Source: JALHRI01 sp044351685
GTDB lineage: Bacteria > Pseudomonadota > Alphaproteobacteria > Rickettsiales > UBA3002
NCBI GenBank assembly: GCA_044351685.1
Contig: JBILFK010000010.1
Span: 1-21,023 of the forward strand
Length of the DNA: 21,023 bases
Direction of reading: 5' to 3'
Shown: positions 13,651 to 21,023 of the stretch, in pieces
Layout: the number at the start of each line of letters is the position of its first letter
Position numbering within the stretch: the stretch's first letter is position 1
The notes under the pieces: model-generated
What the model was told of the DNA's origin: nothing
The model's database searches: none
Seen by the model: only the letters and a program-made list of their open reading frames with translations
Translations under genes and position numbers: made by a program

Positions 13651-15966
13651 TTAGCCGCCGCCACCACTACGGCCGCCAAAGCCGCCACCTACATCACCCA
13701 CTTCTTTTGAAAAAAGCAGTTTATGGATTTCGTTTTCCGGGTTCTTGTAAGCGTCTTCAAACGCTTTGCGTTCAAATCGTACGATTCGGCGCGATGGATC
13801 ATACGGGTCGGGGTCAATTTTACATGGCCGATGCCCCAATGCACTGCCAGATTCCAGATGCTCTTTAATCTTTATCAGGCGCTGCATCGCTAGTGTGGCC
13901 TTACCCTCATCGCGTGGCAATGAAACAGCAATCCATTGTGTATTTGAAGCATTGTCATCACGTTTCTCAATAGGGGTCGGTGGTGCTGATACGCCGTCGC
14001 TATCTTTTTCATACTCGAAGCGGGCGCGCCCAGAAATCCAATCAGGTTTGTTTAGAGGTTGTTTTACTGTGTAGCAGCGCAGTCGCGTAAGCATTTCTAG
14101 ATCGCCAATCACTTGCTCAGGGCTTTGCCATGAAAGCATGGAAGCACTTGCAGTATAATCCATGAGCGGGATGTGTAACGCTTCTGGTGTTTGATCGGTG
14201 TGGCCTTTACGACGCGGATAAAAATGCATGATACTATAGCGTGGAATCTGGTAATTTGGCGTCAGAGTAACGTCTCTGAAGGCGCCCACCCGTTTCTGTT
14301 CGCCGTTTTCATTTACGTCCACACGCATGGTGAAGGGGCGGAGCATCGGAAAAATATAATTCGTCTGGAACGCAACTTTCTGTAAATTCAGCAATACACC
14401 ATCGGTAGGCCCATCGGTATTGATGTGTGAGAGTAAGCTTGCAGGTTCAAATTCGTGCTTGCTACCAGCATGCATGACGCCAAGATATTCTGTGAGGAAC
14501 TTTCCTGCCTGCGATGACTTCAAAGGCAGGTAGGCAGTCAGGTCGGTTTCTGGCGGTGCATAGCAATGTGCTGCACTTGATGCTTCTTTGCCGGTAAGCA
14601 TTGTTGCTGCTCTCTCGGTATCCACACCGGGTAACGTAGAAAGCATTTTAAGAAAGCTCGGTAGAATCTCGTATTTTGCTTGTTGCTCGGGGCTCAATGT
14701 GCTGGCTGATGCGGCACGTTCATGAGTGACTTTCTGAAGATAGGCCGAAGTAATCAATACATCTTCCAGCGCATCGTGTGATTGCTCGCCCTGCAGGCGA
14801 GGCATCAAGGGGCCTTTACCGTTCCAGTGCAGTAGTTTTTCTATGGTTTTTTTATCGAGCCCTTTAGGCGAAGCCGCAAAGAAATTACCGTCGCCATGTG
14901 CATCACGGAAACCTTCGTGCTTAATAAGTACATCCATTTTGTTGCTAAGCCCAAACCGATGGGTTCGTGCTGCGCTGAGAGGAATGGTATCGACAATCTG
15001 GTGTAAGGTAAACGGCATTGCTGATGGGGCTGGTTTACCTGCGGATGTGGCTTCGGTAGTTGCCTCTGCATACATGTGCCGCAATACACTGAAATCAAAC
15101 ATGGCGTTATGTGCTACCATCTGGTCGCAGCCAGCAGAGAATTCCGAGAATTTCTGTGCCGTGGTAACGTAATCGACAGGTTTTTCTTGCCCAAGCGATT
15201 TGGCTTTTGCCATTAAATCAGCATGGTTTTTGATACCTGAAGCAAGGCTAGCTTCATAGGATTCATACATTTGCTCTAGCAGCCAGGGGTTTGCTTCCAG
15301 CTCTTTGAGTGCACCAGCTTTATGTTCTTTCAGTTTGCCTGCCCATTGCTTTTTGTTGTGCGCTTCAAGCCAGGCAATTTGTTTATCCAGATGCTCAAAA
15401 ATCACCTCGCGCACCGGGTGCCGATCGGTTGGCGTTATTTCAGGATTTTGTTGGTAATCAATGCGCGCCCTTTCTTTAATTTTATTGCGAATAGGCTGAA
15501 CACCGCGTTTTTCAGGAGGCAGGGCAGTACGAATGATTTTAGATTCATCGGTGGGATCACGATCAAGCGTGGCATCTTGCAAGCCAATACGATCATCGTT
15601 CAAGAAACCTGCTAGCTTTGAGGGCAGTGTGGTGTCTCGCAGGCCTTTAACGGCATATTCAAAAATGCGGAAACAGCGTCGCGCACCTTTGCCTTCTGCT
15701 GCATAATCTTCATAAAATTTGCGTCTCGGTTTGGCGCCTGGGCGATCATCCGGATAAGAGTCTGCTTTGCTCTCGGTAATGAGATTCATGCTTTCGAGGT
15801 AATGCAGTGAACCATCTGCCTCGAGGCGGAATTTAGCAGCTGCGAGTTGGAATAAACCAAACCCTTTGGCGCTGTCTTGCTGCGTATTGGAAAGGCCACC
15901 GCCTTCCGTATCAAGAATTACGATTGTTTTCGGGTATTTTGGAGGTGCGCTTGCGGTTTCAGCCAT
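13651..15966 (-). CDS. Large DEDDh-type 3'-5' exonuclease-like protein
   Basis: This 771-residue protein has all three DEDDh motifs: Asp19 and Glu21 in IVILDTEGGG, Asp291 in VAHNAMFDFSVL, and His397 with Asp402 in SHDALEDV. Such enzymes (DnaQ, ExoI, RNase T, oligoribonuclease) remove nucleotides from 3' ends with two metal ions. The first two motifs are about 270 residues apart, against well under 100 in most members, and this stretch is Lys/Glu-rich and probably helical. About 370 residues after motif III match nothing I recognise, and the protein ends in a Gly-rich tail (GGGFGGRSGGGG). An ExoI-like arrangement is possible but not established. Start 15966 is preferred because MAETASAPP leads directly into the first motif; ATG 16005 is the alternative. 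The gene looks more AT-rich than the leucine cluster. DNA versus RNA substrate is unknown. Confidence 0.75.
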   Translation of the reverse strand: MAETASAPPKYPKTIVILDTEGGGLSNTQQDSAKGFGLFQLAAAKFRLEADGSLHYLESMNLITESKADSYPDDRPGAKPRRKFYEDYAAEGKGARRCFRIFEYAVKGLRDTTLPSKLAGFLNDDRIGLQDATLDRDPTDESKIIRTALPPEKRGVQPIRNKIKERARIDYQQNPEITPTDRHPVREVIFEHLDKQIAWLEAHNKKQWAGKLKEHKAGALKELEANPWLLEQMYESYEASLASGIKNHADLMAKAKSLGQEKPVDYVTTAQKFSEFSAGCDQMVAHNAMFDFSVLRHMYAEATTEATSAGKPAPSAMPFTLHQIVDTIPLSAARTHRFGLSNKMDVLIKHEGFRDAHGDGNFFAASPKGLDKKTIEKLLHWNGKGPLMPRLQGEQSHDALEDVLITSAYLQKVTHERAASASTLSPEQQAKYEILPSFLKMLSTLPGVDTERAATMLTGKEASSAAHCYAPPETDLTAYLPLKSSQAGKFLTEYLGVMHAGSKHEFEPASLLSHINTDGPTDGVLLNLQKVAFQTNYIFPMLRPFTMRVDVNENGEQKRVGAFRDVTLTPNYQIPRYSIMHFYPRRKGHTDQTPEALHIPLMDYTASASMLSWQSPEQVIGDLEMLTRLRCYTVKQPLNKPDWISGRARFEYEKDSDGVSAPPTPIEKRDDNASNTQWIAVSLPRDEGKATLAMQRLIKIKEHLESGSALGHRPCKIDPDPYDPSRRIVRFERKAFEDAYKNPENEIHKLLFSKEVGDVGGGFGGRSGGGG

Positions 15967-15978
15967 GCCCCTATTATG
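15967..15978 (-). promoter_or_regulatory. Possible -10 element of the exonuclease gene
   Basis: On the minus strand CATAAT (plus bases 15973-15978) stands 6 nt before ATG 15966, the same spacing seen at greB and at the COG2509 gene. No good -35 lies at 16-18 bp; TTGTCA is present but 21 bp away. The only purine run, AGGGG, directly abuts the start and is too close for a normal ribosome site. Confidence 0.3.
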
Positions 15979-16081
15979 CACATAATTGTGACGTCGCCAT
16001 GACAAAAACGCAGATATATGCGCAGCGCTGATTCAGAAATTCAATGACTTAACCGTAAAATGGCGGATGTCTAGGCCGTAT

Positions 16082-17413
16082 TTAGCGCTGGCCTTCCGAT
16101 TCCAGTTTGGGCTGTTGTTTGCCACTCAGGATCGATCGGGCTTTTTCAACATCCAGCACACCTTCCCATTTGGCCATAAAAATCGTGGCAACGCCGTTGC
16201 CAATCAAGTTGGTGACGGCGCGGCCTTCGGCCAGAAATCTATCGACCCCCAAAATCAGTGCGACTGCCGCAACCGGAATACCAATGGTGCTTTCCATGGA
16301 GGCGAGGGTAGCAGCAAGCGCCACGAACGCGGTGCCCACCACGCCAGCTGCACCTTTACTGGTAAGCATCATCACGCCCAGTAGCAGCATTTGTTTTTCA
16401 ATGCTAAGCTCGGTGTTGGTGGCCTGCGCCAGAAATATGGCGGCCATTGTCAGGTAAATGGCGGTGCCTTCAAGGTTAAACGAATAGCCAGTTGGCAATA
16501 CCATGCCCACCAGTGAGCGCGGACAGCCCAGTGCCTCGAGTTTATCCATCATACGCGGCAACACCGTTTCCGATGAGCAGGTGCCGAACACAATAAAAAT
16601 CTCTTCCTTAATATACACAATAAAGCGCCAGATGCTGAGGCCCGCAAAGCGCAGCACGGCTGCCAGCAACACAAACACCACCGTGAGGCAGGTGAAGTAA
16701 AAACACAGCATCAGCTTGCCAAGTGGTACGAGTGCGGCAATGCCATATTCGCCCACGGTAAATGCCATGGCGCCAAACGCGCCAAGCGGCGCGAGCTTCA
16801 TGATAAAGCCAATAATGACAAAGAAAATATGGCATACGTCATCGATGAACTGCACCACCGGTTTGGCTTTTTTGCCCATCACCGAACAGGCGCCTGCAAA
16901 TAGTAGTGCAAAAAATAACACCTGCAGCAATTCGCCCGAAGCAAAGGCTTCTACTGCGGTGGTAGGAATAATATGCAGCAGGAAGCCGCTTAGGCCTTCT
17001 TCTTTTGGGGCGTTGGTAATGAAGCTGGCAACCGCATTGCGATCGAGTGTTGCGGGGTCGATATTCATGTTGGCGCCAGGCTGGAACACGTTGGCCACCA
17101 GCAAGCCAAGAAATAGCGTGACGACGCTTGCAATAAAGAAATAGAACATGGCCTTTACACCGATGCGGCCGGCCGATTTCATATCGTCCATCGCGGCGAT
17201 ACCGGTGACTACGGTGCAGAAAATAATGGGCCCCACAATCATTTTAATCAGCTTGATAAAGCCATCGCCCAGCGGCTTCATATCTTTGGCGATATCTGGG
17301 TAAACATGCCCAAGCGCGACACCCAAAATAATACCCACCACCACCTGCACATACAGGCTGCCAAAGCGTGATTTCTTTTTGGGGGATTCGGTGGTGGCGG
17401 ATGTGGCGTGCAT
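16082..17413 (-). CDS. dctA: Dicarboxylate/amino acid:cation symporter, DctA type
   Basis: This 443-residue inner-membrane protein belongs to the DAACS (GltP/DctA) family, which imports C4-dicarboxylates or glutamate/aspartate with H+ or Na+. Hydrophobic segments run through the whole length. Family landmarks are visible: IKLIKMIVGPIIFCTVVTGI, the serine-rich hairpin GTCSSETVLPRMM, GYSFNLEGTAIYLT, and the substrate-site helix ILGVDRFLAEGRAVTNLIGN. The residues fit DctA best, but a glutamate carrier is possible. ATG 17413 is preferred because CGAGG lies 6 nt upstream; an in-frame start at 17488 would add 25 unusual residues. It lies 107 bp downstream of the COG2509 gene on the same strand. No two-component sensor is nearby. 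Confidence 0.9.
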   Translation of the reverse strand: MHATSATTESPKKKSRFGSLYVQVVVGIILGVALGHVYPDIAKDMKPLGDGFIKLIKMIVGPIIFCTVVTGIAAMDDMKSAGRIGVKAMFYFFIASVVTLFLGLLVANVFQPGANMNIDPATLDRNAVASFITNAPKEEGLSGFLLHIIPTTAVEAFASGELLQVLFFALLFAGACSVMGKKAKPVVQFIDDVCHIFFVIIGFIMKLAPLGAFGAMAFTVGEYGIAALVPLGKLMLCFYFTCLTVVFVLLAAVLRFAGLSIWRFIVYIKEEIFIVFGTCSSETVLPRMMDKLEALGCPRSLVGMVLPTGYSFNLEGTAIYLTMAAIFLAQATNTELSIEKQMLLLGVMMLTSKGAAGVVGTAFVALAATLASMESTIGIPVAAVALILGVDRFLAEGRAVTNLIGNGVATIFMAKWEGVLDVEKARSILSGKQQPKLESEGQR

Positions 17414-17520
17414 GCGTAGCCTCGACGTTGTGATGATGAATAGCGTACGGATAGGCGTAAATGCCGGACTATTCAATTCCTTAAACAAAGAACTTTAGGT
17501 GCAGCGCACAAAAACTGTGA

Positions 17521-19137
17521 TTACGTGGCAAGCATGCTTAGCGCTACGGCTTCGGCGATTTTAATGCCATCGACCCCCGCCGATAAAATACCCCCTGCAT
17601 AGCCTGCACCTTCGCCAGCGGGGAAAAGACCTTTGGTGTTCAGGCTTTGTAAGTTGGCATCCCGCGTGATGCGAATAGGTGATGAAGTGCGGGTTTCAAC
17701 ACCGGTGAGCACGGCATCATCCATGCCAAACCCAGGAATTTTTTTGCCGAAGGCAGGCAAGGCTTCGCGTATTGCCGCAATCGCATAATCGGGCAGGCAC
17801 GATGATAAATCGGTCGGCGTCACGCCCGGTTTATAGGAAGGAATAACACTGCCAAGCGAGGTGGAGGCACGCCCCGCTACAAAATCGCCCACGCGCTGGG
17901 CGGGTGCGGCATAGCTGCTGCCACCTGCTACAAACGCTGCCGATTCCCACTTTCGTTGGAACGCAATGCCAGCAAGCGGGTGGCCGGGGTAATCGACCTC
18001 TGGGGTGATGCCAACCACAATACCCGCATTGGCGTTGCGCTCGTTGCGCGAATACTGGCTCATGCCATTGGTGACGACGCGCCCTTCTTCGCTGGTGGCT
18101 GCAACCACTGTGCCGCCTGGGCACATGCAGAAGCTATATACACCTCGCCCATTGCGGGCATGATGCACCAGCTTATAATCGGCGGCACCCAGTATTGGGT
18201 GGCCAGCACTGCTGCCAAACCGCGCGACATCAATAATGGATTGCGGATGTTCAACGCGAAAGCCGATGGAGAATGGCTTGGCTTCCACATACACCCCGCG
18301 ATCATAGAGCATTTGAAAGGTATCACGTGCGCTATGGCCCACTGCTAACACCACATGGTGGCTTGCAAGCTGTTCGCCATTTTCCAGCACCACGCCGCGC
18401 ATGCGGCGCTCGCCATTTTTTTCTTCGATTATCATATCGGTGACGCGCGATTCGAAACGGTATTCACCACCCAGCGATTCAATGGTGCGGCGCATATTTT
18501 CGACCATTTTTACCAGCCGGAAGGTGCCGATATGCGGATGCGCCTCGGTAAGAATATCTTCGGGCGCTTCGGCATTCACAAATTCGGTGAGCACTTTACG
18601 GCCTAAATGCCTTGGGTCTTTGATTTGGCTGTAGAGTTTGCCATCGGAAAATGTGCCGGCACCACCTTCGCCATATTGCACATTCGATTCGGTTTTGAGA
18701 ATCGATTTGCGCCACAGCCCCCAGGTATCTTTGGTGCGCTCGCGCACCACCTTGCCACGCTCGAGGATGATTGGGCGAAAGCCCATTTGCGCCAGCAACA
18801 ATGCAGCGAATAACCCGCAGGGGCCAGCACCAATTACCAGTGGGCGCTCAGCCAGATTTTCCGGTGCGCGCGCCACAAACTGATAGTTCATATCGGGTGT
18901 GGGTTTGATATTTGCATCTTTGGCAAAGCGCTTCAGCACCGCTGGCTCGTTTTTCACTTCGACATCGAGCGCATAGACTAACTGAATCGCCGATTTTTTG
19001 CGCGCATCGTTACCGCGCTTAAACAGCGTGCAGGAAATAAGATCCGCATCGGCAATGCCGAGGCGCGCAATCACCGCCGCGCGAATGGCTTCGGGCGGGT
19101 GGTGAAGTGGTAATTTAATTTCACTCAGGCGCAGCAT
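17521..19137 (-). CDS. FAD-dependent dehydrogenase of the COG2509 family
   Basis: This 538-residue flavoprotein belongs to a widespread but poorly characterised family of FAD-dependent dehydrogenases. The first 95 or so residues form the small N-terminal domain typical of the family (MLRLSEIKLPLHHPPEAI, then FKRGNDARKKSAIQLVY). The Rossmann motif follows at Gly103-Gly108 (VIGAGPCGLFAALLLAQMG). Further family marks are the YGEGGAGTFSDGKLYSQIKD stretch, YSFCMCPGG with two cysteines, and the C-terminal FAD loop FPAGEGAGYAGGILSAGVDG. The reaction is unknown. The start is fixed by the family-typical N-terminus; there is no Shine-Dalgarno sequence and a promoter abuts it. It lies 59 bp downstream of ohr. 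Confidence 0.88.
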   Translation of the reverse strand: MLRLSEIKLPLHHPPEAIRAAVIARLGIADADLISCTLFKRGNDARKKSAIQLVYALDVEVKNEPAVLKRFAKDANIKPTPDMNYQFVARAPENLAERPLVIGAGPCGLFAALLLAQMGFRPIILERGKVVRERTKDTWGLWRKSILKTESNVQYGEGGAGTFSDGKLYSQIKDPRHLGRKVLTEFVNAEAPEDILTEAHPHIGTFRLVKMVENMRRTIESLGGEYRFESRVTDMIIEEKNGERRMRGVVLENGEQLASHHVVLAVGHSARDTFQMLYDRGVYVEAKPFSIGFRVEHPQSIIDVARFGSSAGHPILGAADYKLVHHARNGRGVYSFCMCPGGTVVAATSEEGRVVTNGMSQYSRNERNANAGIVVGITPEVDYPGHPLAGIAFQRKWESAAFVAGGSSYAAPAQRVGDFVAGRASTSLGSVIPSYKPGVTPTDLSSCLPDYAIAAIREALPAFGKKIPGFGMDDAVLTGVETRTSSPIRITRDANLQSLNTKGLFPAGEGAGYAGGILSAGVDGIKIAEAVALSMLAT

Positions 19138-19172
19138 GCAATGGTTATAACGAAACCAAATAAAAATGGCAC
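19138..19172 (-). promoter_or_regulatory. Putative leaderless promoter of the COG2509 gene
   Basis: On the minus strand GTGCCA (plus bases 19167-19172, 4 of 6), a 17-bp spacer, TATAAC (19144-19149, 5 of 6), then six bases CATTGC and ATG. Transcription would start at or next to the initiation codon. No purine-rich ribosome site is present. It lies wholly within the gap after ohr. Confidence 0.5.
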
Positions 19173-19196
19173 GCGTGTTTTGCTTCCCAAAAAATA

Positions 19197-19631
19197 TTAG
19201 GCAGCTTTTGCAACCGGCTGATTATTCGCCAGCAACGTGACATCGATATTGCCACGCGTTGCTTTGGAATAGGGGCATACCTGATGCGCCGCTTCGACCA
19301 GTTTTTGTGCAGCAGTAGCATCTAGGCTTGGGATCGATACATTGAGTACAACGCTGATAGAAAACCCCGTTTCGCTCTGGTTTAGGCTGACATCGGCTTT
19401 TACTTCTGCATCGGCGGCTGAAATTTTTTGTAACCCTGCCACGTATTCAATCGCGCTACCAAAACAGGCTGCATAGCCGCATGCAAAAAGTTCCTCAGGG
19501 TTGGTGGCGCCTTGCTTAGATGTAGGTGCGCCGGGTGTTGCCAGTTCAAATGCTAATTTGCCATCCACTGTTTGGCTATGGCCATTGCGGCCGCCTTTTG
19601 CTTGCGAATGCGCCGTGTAGAGTGTTTTCAT
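19197..19631 (-). CDS. ohr: Organic hydroperoxide resistance protein Ohr
   Basis: This 144-residue thiol peroxidase of the OsmC/Ohr superfamily reduces organic and fatty-acid hydroperoxides in the cytoplasm, using lipoylated proteins as reductant in studied members. Peroxidatic Cys56 (FACGYAACFGS) and resolving Cys119 (HQVCPYSKATRGN) are present, along with the active-site Arg15 (GGRNGH) and Glu in PEELFA. VCPYSxATRGN is diagnostic for Ohr over OsmC. An additional Cys51 near the peroxidatic residue is a small peculiarity. AAAGGAG precedes ATG 19631 at a good distance. No OhrR gene is visible next to it. Ohr is divergent from the pirin gene. Confidence 0.95.
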   Translation of the reverse strand: MKTLYTAHSQAKGGRNGHSQTVDGKLAFELATPGAPTSKQGATNPEELFACGYAACFGSAIEYVAGLQKISAADAEVKADVSLNQSETGFSISVVLNVSIPSLDATAAQKLVEAAHQVCPYSKATRGNIDVTLLANNQPVAKAA

Positions 19632-19844
19632 GGGGTGCTCCTTTGTGGCTTTGATGGCTATGTTTAGCGAAAACCATGTCGGTGCGCCACGATTTATATC
19701 AGTAAAAAGATGAATGATTGTTTTTAATTTATTATTTCAGGATCATGGGTGATAATACGTTGTCATAGGTATTTCAAATTCAAGATTGGTGGTGTTAATG
19801 GTCGCGCCTGCATTAAGTAAACTCAAGAAAGCTAAAGGAAAGCG
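19632..19844. promoter_or_regulatory. Divergent intergenic region between ohr and pirin genes
   Basis: The 213-bp gap has an AT-rich centre (about 19692-19740). On the minus strand TATAAA (plus bases 19693-19698) could be the ohr -10, leaving a leader of roughly 55 nt that contains AAAGGAG. On the plus strand GATAAT (19751-19756) is a -10 candidate for the pirin gene, with a poor -35. I looked for an OhrR-type palindrome (TACAATT...AATTGTA) and did not find a convincing one. No small gene is supported here. Confidence 0.35.
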
Positions 19845-20723
19845 ATGACCCTTATCGACCTGACCATCACCCCGCGCGAAAAAGACCTGGGCGGATTTTC
19901 TGTGCGCCGCGTGTTGCCCTATGCCAAGCGGCGGATGGTGGGGCCGTTTATTTTTCTTGATCATATGGGGCCCGCCGATTTTGCTGAGGGGCATGGCATG
20001 GATGTGCGCCCGCACCCGCATATTGGCCTCGCCACGGTTACCTATTTGTTTGAAGGCGAAATATTCCACCGCGATAGTATTGGCTCTGCGCAGGAAATTT
20101 TGCCCGGCGCGGTGAACTGGATGACATCCGGAAGCGGTATCACCCATTCAGAGCGTACGGGTGCAGAAGTGCGCAAAACCGCGCGCCGCGCGCATGGATT
20201 GCAAAGCTGGGTAGCGCTGCCGAAAGAGTTTGAAGAAATGGCGCCGGAATTTCATCACCATGCAGCGGATACGTTACCCATTTTTGATACTAGGGGTGTG
20301 CAACTTAAGTTAGTGACTGGCCAAGCTTATGGCTATGAAGCGCCAGTGAAAATCTACAGCCCCTTATGTTATGTAGAAGCAAAAATGCCCGCCGGGAGTG
20401 CGCTGACATTGCCGGATGAATATCGCGAGCGCGCGCTATATTTAATCAGCGGCAGCCTGCGCATTGGCGACAGCATTATTGCACCACAAACCATGCCCAT
20501 ATTTACCAGCGGCGACATTATCACCATTGAAGCGCTTGCACCATCGCACCTGATGTTGCTGGGCGGCGATCCACTTTCTGAGCCACGATTCATCGACTGG
20601 AATTTTGTTTCCAGTTCAAAGGAACGCCTTGAACAGGCGAAAGCCGATTGGAAAGCGGGAAAGTTTGCCAAAGTGCCGGGCGATGACCGCGAATTTATAC
20701 CCTTGCCTGAGGAATCCAAATGA
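19845..20723 (+). CDS. Pirin family protein
   Basis: This 292-residue bicupin of the pirin family keeps the metal ligands of the N-terminal cupin: His57 and His59 in RPHPHIGLATVTYLFEG, and His101 and Glu103 in GSGITHSERT. These match the iron-binding set known from human pirin. The C-terminal cupin (YVEAKMPAGSALTLPDEY, YLISGSLRIGD) and the terminal FIDWNFVSSSKERLEQAK are also typical. Bacterial pirins have been described as quercetinases or as metabolic regulators; which applies here is unknown. AAAGGAAAG stands just before ATG 19845. The stop overlaps the next gene's start by four bases, so the two are co-translated. Confidence 0.93.
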   Translation: MTLIDLTITPREKDLGGFSVRRVLPYAKRRMVGPFIFLDHMGPADFAEGHGMDVRPHPHIGLATVTYLFEGEIFHRDSIGSAQEILPGAVNWMTSGSGITHSERTGAEVRKTARRAHGLQSWVALPKEFEEMAPEFHHHAADTLPIFDTRGVQLKLVTGQAYGYEAPVKIYSPLCYVEAKMPAGSALTLPDEYRERALYLISGSLRIGDSIIAPQTMPIFTSGDIITIEALAPSHLMLLGGDPLSEPRFIDWNFVSSSKERLEQAKADWKAGKFAKVPGDDREFIPLPEESK

Positions 20724-21023
20724 CCGGAAAACCCATCACCGCGCATGTAGTTGAAAATGGCGCCAGCGGCTATGCAGTGGCTATCGATGTGTCGGGCCAT
20801 GCGCTTATAGGTGATGAACCGCTCGATGCAGGCGGCGGCAATCTTGGCCCCGCACCGTATGATTTGCTTACCGCAGCGCTGGGTGAATGCACGGCAATGA
20901 CAGTGCGCTGGTATGCACTCCAACAAAAATGGCCGCTCGATAAAGTGGAAGTGACGCTGACGCACCGTAAAGAAGGCAAGCAGGATATGTTCACTAAATC
21001 CATCACGCTTTACGGCGATGCGC
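20720..21023 (+). CDS. OsmC-family protein, 3' end outside the window
   Basis: The frame opens at ATG 20720 within an ATGA overlap with the pirin stop and is still open at the window edge after 101 codons. The sequence reads SGYAVAIDVSGHALIGDEP, then GPAPYDLLTAALGECTAMTVRWYA with the presumed peroxidatic Cys57. This is the N-terminal part of an OsmC/YhfA-type protein, distinct from the Ohr encoded nearby. The second, resolving Cys would lie beyond the edge. Tight coupling to pirin suggests a joint role, probably in handling oxidised or electrophilic small molecules, but no substrate can be named. Confidence 0.88.
   Translation, partial: MTGKPITAHVVENGASGYAVAIDVSGHALIGDEPLDAGGGNLGPAPYDLLTAALGECTAMTVRWYALQQKWPLDKVEVTLTHRKEGKQDMFTKSITLYGDA

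Noticed and set aside
19632..19844. OhrR operator upstream of ohr
   Set aside because: The AT-rich stretch has no clear palindrome matching the known OhrR site pattern.
1..21023. Mobile element, prophage, CRISPR array or tRNA gene
   Set aside because: No transposase, integrase, spaced direct repeats or cloverleaf-like sequence was seen; the only direct repeat of note is the 9-bp pair at 325-347.

Overview
The window looks like ordinary chromosomal DNA of a mid-GC proteobacterium, most likely an alphaproteobacterium. This is inferred from recalled protein family resemblances: an Azospirillum-type 2-oxo acid decarboxylase, an AldB/ExaC-type aldehyde dehydrogenase, and GreB with an acidic N-terminal extension. 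I saw no tRNA, rRNA, IS element, CRISPR array or phage module, and no gene-free stretch reaches 300 bases.

Layout. 1-115 is the tail of an unidentified plus-strand gene. 126-958 (minus) is a frame-broken gene whose N-terminal half resembles double-psi beta-barrel (RlpA/3D-type) cell-wall proteins. 1027-1482 (minus) is a MaoC-type hydratase, divergent from a nine-gene plus-strand cluster at 1593-12952. That cluster runs: acyl-CoA synthetase, acyl-CoA dehydrogenase, aldehyde dehydrogenase, methylcrotonyl-CoA carboxylase beta, methylglutaconyl-CoA hydratase, biotin carboxylase, BT-BCCP protein, HMG-CoA lyase and a ThDP-dependent 2-oxo acid decarboxylase. The first eight genes are separated by at most 14 nt or overlap; the ninth follows after 56 nt. 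From 19631 down to 13055 five genes lie on the minus strand: ohr, a COG2509 flavoprotein, a DctA-type symporter, a very large DEDDh exonuclease-like protein and greB. A divergent pirin gene and a translationally coupled OsmC-family gene, cut by the window edge, close the window.

How the genes fit together. The core of the cluster is lower leucine degradation, from isovaleryl-CoA to acetyl-CoA and acetoacetate. The decarboxylase, aldehyde dehydrogenase and acyl-CoA ligase are exactly the three steps needed to turn 2-oxoisocaproate into isovaleryl-CoA without a branched-chain 2-oxo acid dehydrogenase complex (2-oxoisocaproate to 3-methylbutanal to isovalerate to isovaleryl-CoA). This self-contained, Ehrlich-like bypass is the most interesting hypothesis here. 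It rests on gene content, not on demonstrated substrates.

Other points of interest: the carboxylase alpha subunit is split into two genes; the acyl-CoA dehydrogenase has its catalytic Glu at the SCAD/MCAD position rather than the isovaleryl-CoA dehydrogenase position; the decarboxylase has Gln where pyruvate decarboxylases have a catalytic Glu; the exonuclease has a roughly 270-residue stretch between its first two catalytic motifs and a C-terminal region I do not recognise; and several minus-strand genes look leaderless.
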